A stretch of 64,000 nt of DNA from Elysia crispata. Lineage: Eukaryota; Mollusca; Gastropoda; Plakobranchidae. The notes beneath the pieces were generated by a model. The model did not search any database. It was not told the origin of the DNA and was given only the letters and a program-made list of their open reading frames with translations. A program made the translations under genes and the position numbers. Of this stretch, positions 38,600 through 51,549 are shown piece by piece; positions within the stretch are counted from its first letter, which is position 1; the number at the start of each line of letters is the position of its first letter. The stretch covers positions 1 through 64,000 of the forward strand of contig JAWDGP010006680.1 in assembly GCA_033675545.1 (NCBI GenBank), written 5' to 3'.

Positions 38600-39850
38600 A
38601 AAGACGTATAAAGTTTATGGATACAATACAGTTTATTTCAGCTGAAGACGCCTGGCAGGATGTTTATTGTGATACACTTCAAAAGACGTCCATTTCGATA
38701 GTGGTGTGCAAAAATACGGAAGAGCACGGTATGAAAAATAACTGTCAACATTCATAAAACAGAAACAAGCCATTACACTTTTGACTGCGTTACAGAATTA
38801 TTATTCTATGGACTAAAATTTTTAAACTTTCGCCACATCATAATTTTGTGCAACGGGTTACTCAAACACTTTAATCTTATTCACCTTAGGATCTTTCAAA
38901 CGTAGCCGCGAATAGTTTCAGTAACTTTTACAAAATTCACCCCAAGAGTTGTTTTTTTTTTTTGCTTGTGTGTGTTTTTTTTCTTTTTTTTTTATTGAAG
39001 AACCTAATCAAAGGGTGCCCTTGGCAATTCAAAACCATGAGATTGTGTTTAATACTTAATTATAATGGCAAAAATAACTTTGAGAAACCATCCATTCTAT
39101 AATGGTCCAAAGTTCGCTTTGGATTTTGTTTAAAAAAAAAAAACAGCAAACAAACAAACAAACAAAAAAAAAAAAAAGGAAACCCAAACAAACAAACAAA
39201 AAAAAAAAAAAAGGAAACCCAAACAAACAAACAAAAAAAAAAGTTTTAGAGAAAGAAAGTCGACCAGCGGGCATAAAGGATGCACCTCCGGCTCCAAATC
39301 TCCAGGGAGATCCTGGATTTAAATTTTCCTATCTACGATGCTATATCCGTATAGGACGTTAAGAGATTCCTAAAGATTTTAAGCCTAGTTATTATGGATT
39401 AATTCAGGATGCTATCGACAAAGTGGAATTTATGTAACTTATTATATGTTAATTGCAGATTTCTATTGGTATCTGGTAGTAATAAAGGGTCCAACTGAAG
39501 CACTTCTTCGAAATTTCCAAGTGAACGGTTGAGAAAATTGAAAATTCTTGGCTCGGTTACTTCAAAAAGTTCGTAAACAGAAATGGCATCTCAACCCATT
39601 TCTGAACATCAAACATTAGTTGGACAGGACCCATTACAGCAATAATCCGCTTACAGAATTTACCTTGATCAGTGACATTATTATGTTTCCCACAAATCTC
39701 AAGACTTGCTTTCTGGCCTCTGCCACTCAACCACTGCTGCCTCCATGCTATCGAAAAAGAGAAAATTATAAGCTAGAATTTGAGTGAGCTCTGATATTTA
39801 CATTTTTTGATTATCTTGTTCATCTTTGATCTTGATCTCAACGATTGTTA
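38600..39850. other. Intergenic sequence with a CAAA block
   Basis: 39125-39242 has (CAAA)n and a 44-bp A-rich unit in two to three copies. No gene in the rest. Confidence 0.45.
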
Positions 39851-39854
39851 AGAT

Positions 39855-40322
<468 letters not shown>

Positions 40323-40324
40323 AT

Positions 40325-42260
40325 GCTGGAGAGCTTCACGGTGCTCCAGACTTGCTGTATCCACGGCCCAGTGACCACACCAGATCATTTCAGTGCACGG
40401 CAAAGAGGCCTGGAGAGCGGTGCACCCTGACAACCCGGTAAGACTAAGTGTATCTCTTTGTTATTGTTACCAGGAGGTACAACCCTTTTTTTTTCCTTTC
40501 CTCTTACCCTTTCTTTTTATTATCTTAGAAACTTACGGAACGCTATACAATTTAGAAGTATCAGAATTCAGAACAGAACCTTTTTATGTAAAAAAGAAAA
40601 AGCAATAATGGTTTTTATGAATATATAACTATATTATGTTTAATCAGATTTGGTTTGACTGGTTATTAGCTCCATGGTAGATGGAAAGATCTTACTTGTC
40701 CGGAATATTTTCCAGGCTTTGAAGTGTGCCGTAAGGATATATTTAATACTGTTATAGATGTGGAGAACCATCAGCTGTTAGTTCGCTGTAATAATATTGC
40801 CACATTAACATTGAACCTTTTAATTAGGACGTTTTAAAGAAAATGGGTCATTGCATCATTTGTATTATTTTTCTGCTGGGGATCTCTCCAACTTTGTCCC
40901 TTCTTGTAAAGAAGTGGAGGACCTCAGATGATGAAAATGAGAATAACAATGATATCAGAATGGTGACAACGACGACCATGATGACGATGAGGAGGATGAT
41001 GATCGTGGTGAAAAGGAGAAGAGAATAATGAAGAAGAGAAGATTCTAATGTAAAGTAGATAGAGAAACGAACCGAAAATGAAACCAGAATCGAAATAATT
41101 AAAAGTGCTTAAAAACATCGTGTTCCTTTTTGTTTGTGGTGATGTAGGTCTAGTAAAGGTTTAAAACTGTGAAATTAGAGAAACCGATGATTTCTGAAAT
41201 TATGATACGTTGAAAACCTGAAAACGAAAGCGTATTGATTCACGATGTCGGACTGGCATTAGCAAAGAAAAGCCAAAATGTTTAAGCCAAACATAGATCA
41301 AAGTATTTAATATACTGATCTCAAAATGAATTTCGACTCGTGCTAAGAAGATCAATGATTCAGTCTTATAGCCATAAGAAAATTGACAGATATGTAGAGG
41401 AACACTAAGTTCAGGCAGTTAAAAAGAATTTTGCCAGACCCAGCTACTTGACTAATGGAAGCATCCATCACAACCGGAAACCAAGCGTTGAGTCGTCTGC
41501 CGTCACGCGACTGCCGAAACTGACCGGTTTTCCCTCCGGTCGTAAAAAGGGGCGCAAACTGGAGCAGACGTGCCCCAAACTCCATGCCATGCCCACGGAG
41601 ACAATTTCCGGCTGAATCGATGGCCGCTTCACGCCGAGTTGCCTCCTCTTAGTCTCGCAGTCACTAACGGCGGAACTCGATCTTAGTGTAAAAGCGCATG
41701 CGCATTGAAGATGTTGCAGTTTTCTCCTCCCCATCGAAAACCCCAGGCCCAGACCTTTTTGGTCTCGCTCCTACCATGAATCTCAGAGCGAAGTGCCCAA
41801 TTTCCGTTTCCTAATCATTCTTTTCACACTCGGAGAGAGCTGGAAGAGTTTCCGAGTGGTTGTCGAGGTAAGAGCTTCGGCTATTCCCGCAGGGGTGGGT
41901 ATCGAAAAGGTCCTGTTGTTCAATTACAACGAGCACTCATAGGGAGCTTTCAGGTGGCGTTCTGTCTGCTTACAACGTGAAATCATGAAAACCATTTTGA
42001 AGCAAATTTTGCTCTATTTCATGTTAAATAAGTTTTCAGAAAGGTTTTGTGATACTTTCCAATCTATCTGACATCAGATGGTTTTCTTTTCTCTTTTTTT
42101 TTCTTATTTCCTTTTAATACGTAACGGTAGGAAGTATAGAAAGAGTGCAACTGAATCCCTTTCCTTCAAACATTTCTTGTACTCGCAAAATAGTTTTTAT
42201 TTAAAAAAAAATCAAGAAAACGAATCTCCACTTATTTATGCAACTCTTGAAATTTTTTTA
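40325..42260. other. Intergenic sequence with a GC-richer island
   Basis: 41440-41830 is CpG-bearing, repeat-free and higher in GC than its flanks, ending in an unusual run of paired C/G words near AAGCGCATGCGCATTG. A degenerate tRNA-like stretch (GAGTGGTTGTCGAGGTAAGA at 41853) may be a SINE head. No gene supported. Confidence 0.35.
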
Positions 42261-42266
42261 CCTGAA

Positions 42267-42392
<126 letters not shown>

Positions 42393-42411
42393 TCAATATC
42401 AATAACGAACA

Positions 42412-42662
42412 AGATAGCCCATTCAAATAAACTGGTGGGGAAGATAGCTACATTGAAGAAAAAGAAATTCTACAAGAATAAGAAAATCATCCCCTCTAGA
42501 ATCATAGATTAAAAATGTAGAAAACCTTGAAATTTTGCAACACTTCATATAAAATTTCATTATATTATGTAGTCAAAAAGACATTTTTTTCTGTGATAAA
42601 TAGAGGAAAGATAACAGGCAGAAAAGTAAACCGGATCTGAGAGCAATTCTTTCCGCAACTCT
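42412..42662 (+). repeat. Dispersed repeat family A, copy 2 (cut by minisatellite)
   Basis: GCCCATTCAAATAAACTGG, CTACATTGAAGAAAAAGAAA and AAAAGTAAACCGGATCTGAG match family A; the copy stops where the 25-bp array begins. Confidence 0.7.
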
Positions 42663-44452
42663 CTAATGGCCTCTCCAATGAACCTGATTCCTGGCCTCTC
42701 CAATGAACCTGATTCCTGGCCTCTCCAATGAACCTGATTCCTGGCCTCTCCAATGAACCTGATTCCTGGCCTCTCCAATGAACCTGATTCCTGGCCCCTC
42801 CAATGAACCTGATTCCTGGCCCCTCCAATGAACCTGATTCCTGGCCCCTCCAATGAACCTGATTCCTGGCCTCTCTAATGAATCTATTCCTGGCCTCTCC
42901 AATGAACCTGATTCCTGGCCTCTCAAATGAACCTGATTCCCTGGCCTCTCCAATGAACCTGATTCCTCACCTCCACAATGAACCTGATTCCCTGGCCTCT
43001 CCAATAAATCTAATTTCTGGCCTCTCCAATGAACCTGATTCCTGACCTCCACAATGAACCTGATTCCCTGGCCTCTCCAATAAATCTAATTCCTGGCCTC
43101 TCCAATGAACCTGATTCCTGGCCTCTCCAATGAACCTGATTCCTGGCCTCTCCAATGAACCTGATTCCTGGCCTCTCCAATGAACCTGATTCCTGGCCTC
43201 TCCATTGAACCTAATTCCTGGCCTCCCCAATGAACCTGATTCCCTGACCTCTCCAATGAACCTGATTCCCTGACCTCTCCAACAAATCTAATTCCTGGCC
43301 TCTCCAATGAACCTGATTCCTGGCCTCTCCAATGAACCTGATTCCCGGCCTCTCCAATGAACCTATTCCTGGCCTCTCCAATGAACCTGATTCCCGGCCT
43401 CTCCAATGAACCTATTCCTGGCCTCTCCAATGAACCTGATTCCTGGCCTCTCCAATGAACCTGATTCCTGGCCTCTCCAATGAACCTGATTCCTGGCCTC
43501 TCCAATGAACCTGATTCCTCACCTCTCCAATGAACCTGATTCCTGGCCTCTCCAATGAACCTGATTCCTCACCTCTCCAATGAACCTGATTCTTGGCCCC
43601 TCCAATGAACCTGATTCCCTGGCCTCTTCAATGAACCTGATTCCCTGGCCTCTTCAATGAACCTGATTCCCTGGCCTCTTCAATGAACCTGATTCCCTGG
43701 CCTCTTCAATGAACCTGATTCCCTGGCCTCTTCAATGAACCTGATTCCTGGCCTCTCCAATGAACCTGATTCCTCACCTCTCCAATGAACTTGATTCCTG
43801 GCCTCTTCAATGAACCTGATTCCTCACCTCTCCAATGAACCTGATTCCTCACCTCTCCAATGAACCTGATTCCTGGCCTCTCCAATGAACCTGATTCCTG
43901 GCCTCTCCAATGAACCTGATTCCTCACCTCTCCAATGAACCTGATTCCTCACCTCTCCAATGAACTTGATTCCTGGCCTCTTCAATGAACCTGATTCCTC
44001 ACCTCTCCAATGAACCTGATTCCTCACCTCTCCAATGAACCTGATTCCTGGCCTCTCCAATGAACCTGATTCCTCACCTCTCCAATGAACCTGATTCCTC
44101 ACCTCTTCAATGAACCTGATTCCCTGGCCTCTTCAATGAACCTGATTCCCTGGCCTCTCCAATGAACCTAATTCCTGGCCTCTCCAATGAACCTAATTCC
44201 TGGCCTCTTCAATGAACCTGATTCCTGGCCTCTCCAATGAACCTGATTCCTGGCCTCTCCAATGAACCTGATTCCTGGCCTCTCCAATGAACCTGATTCC
44301 TGGCCTCTCCAATGAACCTGATTCCTGGCCTCTCCAATGAACCTGATTCCTGGCCTCTCCAATGAACCTGATTCCTGGCCTCTCCAATGAACCTGATTCC
44401 TGGCCTCTCCAATGAACCTGATTCCTGGCCTCTCCAATGAACCTGATTCCTA
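42663..44452. repeat. 25-bp minisatellite, about 71 copies
   Basis: Unit: CCTCTCCAATGAACCTGATT followed by CCTGG. Variants include TCAC for TGGC, TCTTC for TCTCC, and a 26-bp form with CCCTGG. Five 26-bp forms lie together at about 43610-43735. A seven-unit block (175 bp) marked by AACTTG is duplicated (markers at 43786 and 43961). Read on the minus strand, three unit lengths give a 25-residue peptide repeat, which explains the long open frames but not a real gene. Confidence 0.98.
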
Positions 44453-44624
44453 GATCCTGACATCTTCTTCACTGGTCTCTCCGCATGTGCTCAAGGACGG
44501 TATAATTATTTAGATTTTAGATCTTAAACATGCAGAGTTCAACATCGTCTCATTTACAAAGAACAGCACATTAAAATGAAATCTATATAACATACAATTG
44601 AAAAAAGCATAAAATAATAAGAAC

Positions 44625-44975
44625 ATGATTTTAAATTATACCTCGCTAGGTGGTGGAACAAATGCTTTTTAGTTACTTTCTTATTGTGTCTCTCAGTTGC
44701 TATAGTAGGCTGTTCCAGGTTTTCGGCGTGGCAGCACAGAAAGGTATTTTGTATTAGCTTTTATTTTTCTATATTCAGAAGTTTTTCCTACTCCTTTATG
44801 GTCAGTTAAAAAAAAGAAGGGAGGGAGGGGAGGAATTAGAAACATATCTAGCCGAAGTGCTCTTAAGTAATAAATAACATAACATCGATGCCTTATACTT
44901 AATGCGTGATTTTACTATTAACCAGTGAAGCTGATGTTGAAAAGAGCAGTTTTACACGACCCCCTTTTACACTTT
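44625..44975 (-). mobile_element. Degenerate LINE reverse-transcriptase tail
   Basis: On the minus strand, text near 44945 reads SASLVNSKITH and further on GIDVMLFIT, resembling the LHWLPVxxRIxYKI...LxFK region. About 170 bp later it reads IPFCAATPKTWNSLL and then LRDTIRK, matching the F-S-V-A-A-P-x-L-W-N-S-L-P-x-x-I-R motif near the end of non-LTR retrotransposon ORF2. Both blocks have stops. The order and spacing fit a CR1/L2/Jockey-like LINE. Confidence 0.6.
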
Positions 44976-45388
44976 AAATATTCAAATTTATAACCTTATG
45001 AAGTTTAACAAAAATTCGGATTATAATTTTTCTATTCTTCCACTGGCTGAAAGGTATGCAATTTTTTTATAGGAGTTCTGTTGAGTCTGTGAAATTTTTT
45101 GTTCAATCACGAAAGGTGTTCAAGTCCTTCCAGGTCCAGCAAATCTAAGTTGAAATAGATTAGCTCTACTTAAACACAGACTTTGGTCAGTGATCATGAG
45201 ATAGATTTAATTATTTAACTTCTCCATCTTTTACATAAAGCAGTTGGTGGCGCATGTTTAAAGGACGGAAGAAAACTTGTCATTTATCACTTAGTTATCA
45301 GGATTATTTTTTTTTCCTTCTTTTTTCCAGTTTCTGTATGGACTGGTTATTGAGTTCGATTAATGATGATAGTAGAATGACAGGTTCA
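44976..45388. other. Intergenic, possibly LINE-flanking
   Basis: May include more of the LINE upstream, but no further motif is recognisable. Confidence 0.35.
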
Positions 45389-45699
<311 letters not shown>

Positions 45700-45839
45700 G
45701 CGAAGAATAGATCTCAACTGAATCAAACATGAATTTAACAACAATGAAAGCACAATCATTTAAAAACTGAAACCTTCCGTGCCGTGTGCATAGCGTATAA
45801 GCCTGAGCACAATGAGGCGTGTATTGACATGATGTAAAC

Positions 45840-46290
45840 AACGGCAATTACAAGTGTAACCGGAATAAATAGCCGATCAAATGAAAACGAATGAACAATT
45901 TGTCTTGAAATATTGATTCCCATTGTTTCTCAAATTTTCAAAGATCAATTACCAAAAAGCCTATTTGCCAACAGCAGTTGCCACGGCTGGGCGATTACCA
46001 AAGCTGCCCCGTTTAAAAATAAAACGCTTAGCATCGACTCCGAATTTTTATTGAGCTGGCAAGCTGGTTAAGAGAGAGATTGAAAGGTTGAGCGGAGACG
46101 GACAAAACCAAGACTTTGCAATATTGATAAGTCTCCGCTGGAGGAAACTTTGGTCAGAACGACAGCAGCGACAGGGCTACAGCTCGAACGGTGGTAATGA
46201 GGCAGCAAAGGCTCCTTGTTTGTTTATTAGCTGCGACAAAGACCACAGCAGCTGTCGGGTGCTGACCCAGTCGTGCTTCCCTCAAACATA
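45840..46290. other. Repeat-free island, possible regulatory element
   Basis: High-complexity DNA with TTTATTGAGCTGGCAAGCTG at 46048, similar to TTTATTGAGCTTGCAGGCGC in the 26.2-kb island. No gene. Confidence 0.3.
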
Positions 46291-46431
46291 ATAGAGTCCT
46301 TAGAAACAGCTATGGGTTCATCGTTCAATCTCTGAGGCTGTAGAAAGATTTGTCCATAAAACATAAACATGTTACAGCCATGTTGATCCTCTTAGGTTTA
46401 TACGTATGTAGTTTTATTGCTGGTGGTGTGC

Positions 46432-46433
<2 letters not shown>

Positions 46434-46471
<38 letters not shown>

Positions 46472-46519
46472 ATTGTTGTGTATGTTGGTGGTGGTAGTGT
46501 AGTGAAGATAAAGTTTGTG

Positions 46520-46615
<96 letters not shown>

Positions 46616-46705
46616 CTAGAAGTAGCAGCAGTAGTAGTAGTAGTAGTAGTAGTAGTAGTTGTAGTAGTAGTAGTAGTAGTAGTAGTTGTAGTAGTAGTAG
46701 TGGTT

Positions 46706-46787
<82 letters not shown>

Positions 46788-46816
46788 TAGTAGTAGTAGT
46801 AATAGTGGGGATGGTG
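46434..46816. repeat. (TTG)n then (AGT)n array
   Basis: TTG at 46434-46470, then nearly 300 bp of AGT units with scattered TTG and AGC variants. Confidence 0.98.
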
Positions 46817-46819
46817 TTG

Positions 46820-47680
46820 GTGATGGCGTCAATGTTGATACTTTACAGTGCCTCTACTATTATTGATATTGAACTTTTAGTAGCTGGAGTAAACAAAATC
46901 AAAATATGTTAAACGTAACAAATGTGCCTCAGAAAAAAATGCAAAATATTTCTCTCATAAAAACTAAGTGCTTCACACATTTCACTATTAGTCAAAACTT
47001 CCAGGGTATTTTTTGTGTCTTTGAATTAGCTCCTCTCAAGGTACAGCAGAGACATTCACTCAAAAACGCACCACTGGGGAGAACAAGGATAAACAGAACC
47101 ATCAGTTTTGTCATTTACAACTTTACCCTATTCTGGTTGAGAAAATTTTCTTTTATTCTCGCTTTGTCTCTCAGCTTATATTTTATTACATGTATTTCAC
47201 ACAACACATACATACACACTCTACAAACATGGAGCTATGAATAACTAACTGGAGACCAAGTTTCTTCAAAGAGGTGAAGACCAACTAGAACAGCCAATAT
47301 GGCGCTGGTTCTAGGGCAGCACAGCCTATTGCTCAGTCGCTGTGCGAGCCAGATTATATTTCCCTAGATTTTTAAAGCTGCGCAAACTTAGCCTCTTGTT
47401 TCGATGTGCACATGTGAACATGATCGATTCTAAAAAAAACCCAACCTAAATCAAGGCTTGTATTCAATTAGATTTAAATCTAGGTCTAAGTCGATTAAAC
47501 ATGAGAATTAAAACGAGTTAAAAAAGAATAAAGAGAACATTATTAAGCAGAGAACTTGGTAGATATAAATAGACTGAAACTCTACATTTCTTACTTGGTC
47601 AAGAATCGTTGGGATCGGGTGATTTAAAAGTTGTGGCTACAACAAAGACATTATAACATTCCACGAAGACAGTCCCCCTT
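46820..47680. other. Intergenic sequence
   Basis: No gene recognised. Sparse TCTAGA-like words at 47460-47500. Confidence 0.4.
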
Positions 47681-47682
47681 CT

Positions 47683-47840
<158 letters not shown>

Positions 47841-47854
47841 ATATATGTATTCAC

Positions 47855-48140
47855 ACCCACGACGCATGATTCCCCATTCAAAAGAACAGGTGAGAAAGAA
47901 AACTACATTGAAGAAATGCAAACTTTACATTGATAACAAATTTCACTCCGTTAGAGCCATACAACTTCATGAATACAAGCAAACTTTAAAACAATGACAT
48001 ATCTGCTCCAGAGCTGTTACATCTACATGAACGAAAAGTAAACTTTAAACCAATAACAGATATATCTCCTCCAGAGCCATACAATTATAATATGGAGAAT
48101 AAAAAAGTTTCACAACAATAATATATTTATTTATTTCAGA
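47855..48140 (+). repeat. Dispersed repeat family A, copy 3, with sub-repeats
   Basis: Begins GCATGATTCCCCATTCAAAAG. Three internal sub-repeats of about 57-62 bp start at AGAGCCATACAACTTCATG (47954), AGAGCTGTTACATCTACATG (48011) and AGAGCCATACAATTATAATA (48074), each holding a variant of AAGYAAACTTTAMAACAATRAC. Confidence 0.8.
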
Positions 48141-48639
48141 TAAACTGCATGTTTATCTTACCGAAACTTTAGAAAGAGCGCGCTAAGCTGTTACCAGATA
48201 TTACGATGACGCTTTTGGCCTTACGCTGAAGGGCTGGAGACCAAATTTCATTTTATGTCTAATTTTTCCATGATTTTTTTTAACTCGATGAAATTAAAAA
48301 AAAAAAAAGAAAAATATTTTCTCTGCATATATAATTAAAAATAATATCAATTTGTATCAAAAGAATTACCCGATTATAATTTTTGAAAACAATGAGAACA
48401 GTCTTTTAAATTATAATGAAAAGAAATTTGGTAACGAAAATTGATAAATTAAATACAATGGAAATAAAATGAACGTTAAAGAGCATTATCTAGCCTAAAT
48501 CATAATTTTTCTTTAATTTTTTTTTTTTTTGGTATCACATGGGATGCTGATCTTGACATATCAAAGTTCAGTAAACTTCATTACTGTACATTGAAGAGAT
48601 AGCTGAGAAGGACATCAGAGTTGTCTTTTATAGTGTACA

Positions 48640-48895
48640 AAAAGTCATGAGTGCCCATTTAAATGAACAGGTGAGAAAGACATCTACATTAAGATATGCA
48701 AACTTCAAAAAAATAACAGACAAAATATCTCACAGCTTCGCTAAAGAAAAACAAACTTTACAACAATGAACAGATGGCCCGGGGAAGACAACTACTATAA
48801 AGGAAAGCAAATTTTACAACAAAAAAAATATATCTTTTCCAAAACCATGAGACTACATTAAAGAAAAGGAAACTTTATAGTAATTTTGGATTCAC
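48640..48895 (+). repeat. Dispersed repeat family A, copy 4
   Basis: GTGCCCATTTAAATGAACAGG then GAGAAAGACATCTACATTAAG, followed by several AAAACAAACTTTACAACAAT sub-repeats; ends at a (CA)n(TA)n tract. Confidence 0.8.
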
Positions 48896-48912
48896 ACACA
48901 CACACACACACA

Positions 48913-48958
<46 letters not shown>
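48896..48958. repeat. (CA)n-(TA)n microsatellite
   Basis: CA then TA dinucleotides at the right edge of copy 4. Confidence 0.97.
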
Positions 48959-48959
<1 letters not shown>

Positions 48960-48962
<3 letters not shown>

Positions 48963-49430
48963 AAGGCAACTTTGATTTCTTTGTCCGCTATCTCCTCCTA
49001 AACCACTCAACGCACAGTAATGAAGTTAACTGATTTATGATCTGCCAAGTTCAGTGTGTGTCGCGGTGAAAAAAAATGTTAAAAAGTTTTGCAAATAAGC
49101 TAAAAAATGCCTTTGCAAATTCATTATATTTTTTTTATTGTAACCAATTCCTCAATTTAAATTGCCAAATTCGCTATAAGGAACCAAATAACATATAAAA
49201 CAATGTTTTCAGCGTTTTCGAATTTTTTATTTAGATAACTCTTTTAAAACAATCTATCATTATTTTTTAAACATAAATATATTGTAAAAACGTGTTGGTT
49301 TTTTTTAAAGTGGTGAAAAACTAAAAGAAAATTAAATTTAACAAACTTTGGCCTCTTGCAGGTTAAGACAAAAGCGTCATAATTATTATGTTTTTACTTT
49401 CGGTCTGAAAGGGAGTAAAAGCATAGCACT
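48960..49430. other. AT-rich sequence, possible old element
   Basis: The lead TTTGTCCGCTATCTCCTCCT followed by AAACCACTCAACGCAC resembles the 'TTTGTCCG...CTAAACC' text seen at ends of some dispersed invertebrate elements. Not assigned. Confidence 0.25.
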
Positions 49431-50830
49431 CTTTTTCTCTCAATGGCTTGCCTAGATGAAGCAGAAAGATTTCAAAGCTCTGAGATTAATATTGGTTGCA
49501 AGATTTCATCATTTGTTTTTGTTTAAACGCAATATTTATGTAGAATGATCCACACATTGAATTTTCTCAGATCTAGATTAGATTAAGTATTTTTTCGAAA
49601 TATGAATCAGAAAAGGAAAGTAAGTAAGCTTAGTAGGATTTATATAGTAGATCTAGATCTAGATCTATACAAATCTGGACCAGAATTTAGATCTAATCGC
49701 GCTAATCTGAGGACTTTTCAATTCTAGATCTAGACATGGATCTAATCGTAGTCAGAATCTGGATATCACCATTTAGAATTAGAGGTATAATAATAATATA
49801 TTAAAACATAGAATCGAAATCAGTGTAACCTGAAGGACTTTCCAGTCAATTTTCGAAGTAAAAATCTAGATCTAGATTTGAATCAAATTTGGATTTAGAT
49901 CAGTCCTCAGTCAAAATATAGATCTAGGTCTTAATTAATATGCCTGAGTCTAGATCTAGATCTATAAATCTTTTCACTATCCATAGCAAAAAATGTTTCG
50001 AAAAGCAAACTTTTAAGTACGGTTACTAGATTCTAGACAGATCTAGAGCTACTTGATTGTGAACGTTTTTTTTTTTTTTTTGCGTGTTTTTCTTTTCTTT
50101 CTCAAAATATTTTGAAATATTTTTGGATGCATAACTTTATATTACTCCTTTTGACAAAATTATCAAAATCTGTTGCGATTTTCCTTTGTGTAAAAAATTT
50201 TGAAAATCAAGACAGGATTTTCCTTAACAATTGATTTTTGCTACTCTTTGGCCACAAGTGTTTCGAAATCTACACTTATTTTTTATTACTACAAATTTTA
50301 TGTAGAGACCTAGATCCAGACAAAATTTTCTAAGGCCTTTAGATTTTTTATGCTCTTTTGAGACAAATTTCTTCAATAGAACTGTCATCGATATTATTGT
50401 TTACTTTCGCGCGCTCTTTCTCTCAGTCTCTCTGGCTTGCCTATCAATTTTTATCTAGAAGGATCTAAACATTGAATTCTATAACATTTGTAACACTCCA
50501 TCGCAACAATATGTTTTAATAAGCAAAATTTTTATTGTGATTACTAAATCTACAACTTGATTGTGAAAGTTTTTTTTTTTGTTTCTGTTTTCTTTCTCGA
50601 GACATTTTGGATGGAATGTTTTTATTACTCCTTTCAACAAATATATCTTTATATGAAAATGGACTTTCCATTACAGTGTGAACATTTTAAAAAAATGAAG
50701 ACGGTATTTTCTACAACAATTGATTTTTAATACTCTTTGGCTACAAATGTATGGAAAACTTCACATTTTTTTTTACTAAATTTATGTAGATTCAGGCAAA
50801 ACTTTCTAAGGCCTTTACTTTTTTTTTCTG
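49430..50830. repeat. Diverged two-copy tandem duplication with TCTAGA cluster
   Basis: A block at 50050-50345 (poly-T, CTTTCTC, GGATTTTCCTTAACAATTGA, TACTCTTTGGCCACAAGTG, TTTCTAAGGCCTTTAG) recurs at 50560-50825 with substitutions. Preceding text (GGCTTGCCTAGATGAAG at 49446; GGCTTGCCTATC at 50432) also recurs. The first copy is lengthened by a dense TCTAGATCTAGA cluster at 49570-50050. Confidence 0.75.
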
Positions 50831-50869
50831 TATCTACTGGGCTCTGGGGGAGATATAACTGTTATTTGT

Positions 50870-51215
50870 GGTTCACTTTTCTTTAATACGGTAGTTTCGA
50901 ACATATTACACTGTATCCTCTGTTTTATCACTGTTGTACCCAAATTTATCAGTTTATGTAGCTGTATGGCTTTTGAGAGTTATCATAGTAAAGTTTTTTT
51001 ATGTAGTTGTATACCTCCAGATGAGATCTATCTATTATTGTCGTGGTTCACTTTTCTTCAATATAGTAATCTTCCTTACCTATTCACTTTCCTTCAGTGT
51101 AGTTGTATGATTTCCGAAGATACAAGTCTGTTATATTTGTGAACGTTGCAATTACCTCTTCTTCAGTGTATAATTTGTCTTCCTAACCTGTTCATTGGAA
51201 CGGGTAATCATGCTT
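50870..51215 (-). repeat. Dispersed repeat family A, copy 5 (inverted)
   Basis: On the minus strand it begins GCATGATTACCCGTTCCAATG and continues with GAAGAAAAGTGAACCAC-type sub-repeats and AAAGCCATACAGCTACATAA. Confidence 0.75.
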
Positions 51216-51284
51216 GTGTGTGTGTATGTATATATATATATATATACACACACACAAGCATGATTACCCATTCAAATGAACAGG
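51187..51284. repeat. Palindrome where two family A copies meet head to head
   Basis: CCTGTTCATTGGAACGGGTA...CATGCTTGTGTGTGTGTA is the near-perfect reverse complement of TACACACACACAAGCATG...CCCATTCAAATGAACAGG around a (TA)n centre. Confidence 0.95.
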
Positions 51285-51545
51285 AAAACTCTGGACCACT
51301 CATAGTACCGTTTAAATATAAATGGAACTTTGAGACATTGGAATTCTTTCCCGTTGTCATGAAGACACTTTAAATAAAGAAGAGATCACAAGCAAAAGGT
51401 AAACCAATTTTGGGCGCAATCTTTGCAGCCGCCCTCTCTTCAGTTTATCTAGCTCTCCACCATGAACACAATGTAGTGCTGATGACCCATTACAGATACA
51501 AAGTAGTTCTCGAACTGATGTGGTGAAAAAGTGCTTTCAGATGCA
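51252..51545 (+). repeat. Dispersed repeat family A, copy 6
   Basis: Begins AAGCATGATTACCCATTCAA. Holds AAAGGTAAACCAATTTTGGG and CTGATGTGGTGAAAAAGTG, matching copy 1 for most of its length. Confidence 0.85.
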
Positions 51546-51549
51546 AAGT

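Noticed and set aside
42560-44472. Peptide repeat RNQVHWRGQESGSL on the minus strand
   Set aside because: Any 25-bp array without stops gives a 25-residue repeat; all three frames are open in turn and no gene signals flank it.
46518-46816. Poly-Val and poly-Leu proteins
   Set aside because: Translations of an AGT array.
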